Made by a program: the position numbers and the translations under genes
Assembly (NCBI GenBank): GCA_020430675.1
Contig: JAGQJJ010000268.1
Coordinates: 1-6,122, forward strand
From: Myxococcales bacterium
GTDB lineage: Bacteria > Myxococcota > Bradymonadia > UBA7976 > UBA1532
Length of the DNA: 6,122 bases
Direction of reading: 5' to 3'
The notes under the pieces: model-generated
The model's database searches: none
The model's input: only the letters and a program-made list of their open reading frames with translations
What the model was told of the DNA's origin: nothing
Shown: piece by piece, positions 4,957 to 6,122 of the stretch
How positions within the stretch are numbered: the stretch's first letter is position 1
How the letters are laid out: every line of letters begins with the position of its first letter

Positions 4957-5957
4957 TCTCATCGCTGCCCGCACGCCCGGCGCTCGACCGCGGCGCGGGC
5001 CGGTTTGCGCCCACGCCAACCGGCAACCTGCACCTGGGCAACGCGCGCACCGCGCTCATCGCCTGGCTCGCCGCGCGCAAGGCCGGCCTGCGCAACGTGC
5101 TGCGCGTCGAAGACCTGGATCCCGCCTCGATGCCCGAAGGCTGCCTCGAAGGCCAGCTCGCCGATCTCGATTGGCTGGGGCTGGTCTACGACGAAGAACC
5201 CCGCTGCGGCGGCCCGGCCGGGCCCTACCGACAGTCCGAGCGATCCGACCAGTACGCCGCGGTGCTGCGCGCGCTCGACGCGCTGGGCCTGCTCTACCCC
5301 TGCTGGTGCTCGCGCCGTGAGGTGCAGCAGGCGACCCGCGCGCCGCATGCCAGCGACGAGGGGCCGGTCTATGCCGGCACCTGCAAACCGAAGCGCCCGG
5401 CGTCGCTCGGCGACCTGGACGCGCTGCCGACGCGCCGCGGGCGGGTGCCGGCGCTGCGCTTCGACGTCACCGCCGCGCTCGACCGCCTGGGCGCGACGCG
5501 CCTTGAGTTCACCGACCGCCTCGCCGGCCCCCAGCGATTCGACCTGCGCGGTGCCATGGGTGACTTCGTCGTGCGAAGGGTCGATGGCATCGCCGCCTAT
5601 CAGATCGCCTGCAGCTGGGACGACGTGGCGATGGCATGCACCCAGGTCGTGCGCGGCGCTGACCTGCTGCCATCGACGGCGCGCCAGCTCGCGCTGCTGC
5701 GCACGCTGGGCCTGCCCGAGCCCGAGTACGCGCACGTCGGCCTGGTGCTCGACGCCGCCGGCAACCGGCTGGCCAAGCGCGACAAAGCCATCGCCCTGAC
5801 CGACCTGCGCGCCGCGGAGGTACCGGCCGCGGCGGTCGTCGCCCGGCTGGCACAGCTCTCGGGGCTGCCGGCGACCGGCGCGCTGCCGGCGCTGCTCGAT
5901 GCCTTCGACCTCGATCGGGTGCCACCGGGCGAGGTGCGATTGCCGCCCGAGGCGTGA
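4953..5957 (+). CDS. gluQ: glutamyl-Q tRNA(Asp) synthetase
   Basis: GluQ activates glutamate and attaches it to the queuosine base at the wobble position of tRNA(Asp), a modification rather than an aminoacylation. The 334-residue protein has the class I catalytic fold: RFAPTPTGNLHLGNA (17-31, HLGN as the HIGH motif), RVEDLDP (51-57), the conserved core AYQIACSWDD (215-224) and VVRGADLLPSTARQ (232-245), and NRLAKRD (271-277) in the place of KMSKS. A zinc site of GluQ type is visible as C117-W-C119 and Y140-x3-C144; the gap between C119 and Y140 is longer than in E. coli. The C-terminal anticodon-binding domain of GluRS is missing, as in true GluQ proteins. The GTG start overlaps the sigma factor stop as GTGA (4953-4956), so the gene is last in the coupled operon. 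This neighbourhood differs from the dksA-gluQ arrangement of many Proteobacteria. The alternative, a truncated GluRS, is unlikely given the zinc motif and length. Confidence 0.94.
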   Translation: MISSLPARPALDRGAGRFAPTPTGNLHLGNARTALIAWLAARKAGLRNVLRVEDLDPASMPEGCLEGQLADLDWLGLVYDEEPRCGGPAGPYRQSERSDQYAAVLRALDALGLLYPCWCSRREVQQATRAPHASDEGPVYAGTCKPKRPASLGDLDALPTRRGRVPALRFDVTAALDRLGATRLEFTDRLAGPQRFDLRGAMGDFVVRRVDGIAAYQIACSWDDVAMACTQVVRGADLLPSTARQLALLRTLGLPEPEYAHVGLVLDAAGNRLAKRDKAIALTDLRAAEVPAAAVVARLAQLSGLPATGALPALLDAFDLDRVPPGEVRLPPEA

Positions 5958-5976
5958 ATCCACGCGGCGGCAAGGC

Positions 5977-6006
5977 TTGACAGTGCCAGCCAGCCAACCG
6001 AGATTA
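5977..6006 (+). promoter_or_regulatory. possible promoter after gluQ with a perfect -35 box
   Basis: TTGACA (5977-5982) is an exact consensus -35 hexamer just after the gluQ stop. The -10 position at a 17-18 base spacing reads GAGATT or AGATTA (6000-6006), which is a weak match. If real, transcription would begin near 6011-6013, right at the left arm of the structured element described next. Confidence 0.3.
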
Positions 6007-6009
6007 GCG

Positions 6010-6118
6010 CTCGCTGGGGATGCCACGCGCGCCCGAGCCAGGGAGGTGCTTGGGAGTGGAGGCTTCTCAAGCGCACCCGACTGCGCGCGGGCCCGACAGA
6101 GACACGCAGCCCTGCGGG
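6010..6118 (+). ncRNA. possible structured RNA at the right edge, family not recognised
   Basis: Nested complementarity can be drawn by hand. An inner hairpin pairs GGTG (6045-6048) with CACC (6074-6077) and CTTGGGAG (6049-6056) with TTCTCAAG (6064-6071), with a two-base CG bulge and a 7-base loop. Outside it CGCGCGC (6026-6032) pairs with GCGCGCG (6083-6089). A closing stem joins 6010-6018 to 6110-6118 with eight pairs and one T-T mismatch. A TTGACA box lies about 30 bases upstream of the left arm. I see no hallmark of tRNA, tmRNA, SRP RNA or RNase P RNA. No T-run follows within the window, so the end cannot be placed, and high GC content makes chance pairing easier. Confidence 0.3.
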
Positions 6119-6122
6119 GCGA

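Noticed and set aside
3529..5019. 496-codon minus-strand open frame antisense to the sigma factor gene
   Set aside because: Composition typical of an antisense shadow (repeated Gln, Arg, Gly, His), with no domain and no start signal. The plus strand holds ECF42 motifs.
4959..6076. Minus-strand frames antisense to gluQ, one with a hydrophobic N-terminal stretch starting at 6076
   Set aside because: Apart from the short stretch past the gluQ stop, they are shadows of gluQ codons with no motif. The hydrophobic run alone is not enough to support a gene.
6010..6122. Known RNA families (tRNA, tmRNA, SRP RNA, RNase P RNA, 6S RNA) or a terminator
   Set aside because: None of the conserved core sequences could be recognised, and there is no T-run after any stem, so only an unnamed candidate is kept.
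1..6122. CRISPR array, insertion sequence, transposase, integrase or phage genes
   Set aside because: No regularly spaced repeats, terminal repeats with target duplication, or recombinase motifs were found on either strand.

Overview
This is a GC-rich bacterial window (near 70 percent G+C by eye) with tightly packed genes, GTG starts and overlapping stop/start codons. The gene mix (an Hsp70-like ATPase paired with an anchored HEAT-like protein, a receiver-histidine kinase, an ECF42-type sigma factor, and GluQ) suggests a large-genome, signalling-rich bacterium. Myxococcota or a Bradymonadales-like relative would fit, but this is inferred from style and no marker gene proves it.

Layout. Two gene sets diverge from a control region at 2429-2572. 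Leftward (minus strand) are an Hsp70-family protein of 562 residues (740-2428) and, coupled by a 4-base GTGA overlap, a membrane-anchored protein with HEAT-like repeats (743 down to the left edge, incomplete). Rightward (plus strand) are a soluble receiver plus histidine kinase protein (2573-3718), an ECF42-type sigma factor with its long C-terminal extension (3715-4956), and glutamyl-Q tRNA(Asp) synthetase, gluQ (4953-5957). Both rightward junctions are again 4-base GTGA overlaps, so the three genes form one coupled operon. The last 165 bases (5958-6122) hold no convincing protein gene, but they can fold into a nested structure behind a TTGACA box and may be the start of a small RNA gene.

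How the genes may work together. The receiver-kinase has no membrane segment, so it probably takes its input by phosphotransfer or protein contact. Its gene is translationally coupled to a sigma factor gene, which suggests, without proof, that the two act in one response. The leftward pair looks like a lidless Hsp70 with a membrane-tethered partner. The divergent region contains four separate inverted repeats in about 135 bases. One of them lies directly against the Hsp70 start codon and another covers the ribosome binding site of the kinase gene, which hints at shared control of both directions.

The strongest leads for something undescribed are the kinase-ECF42-gluQ coupling, the lidless Hsp70/HEAT pair, the repeat-rich divergent region, and the structured element at the right edge.
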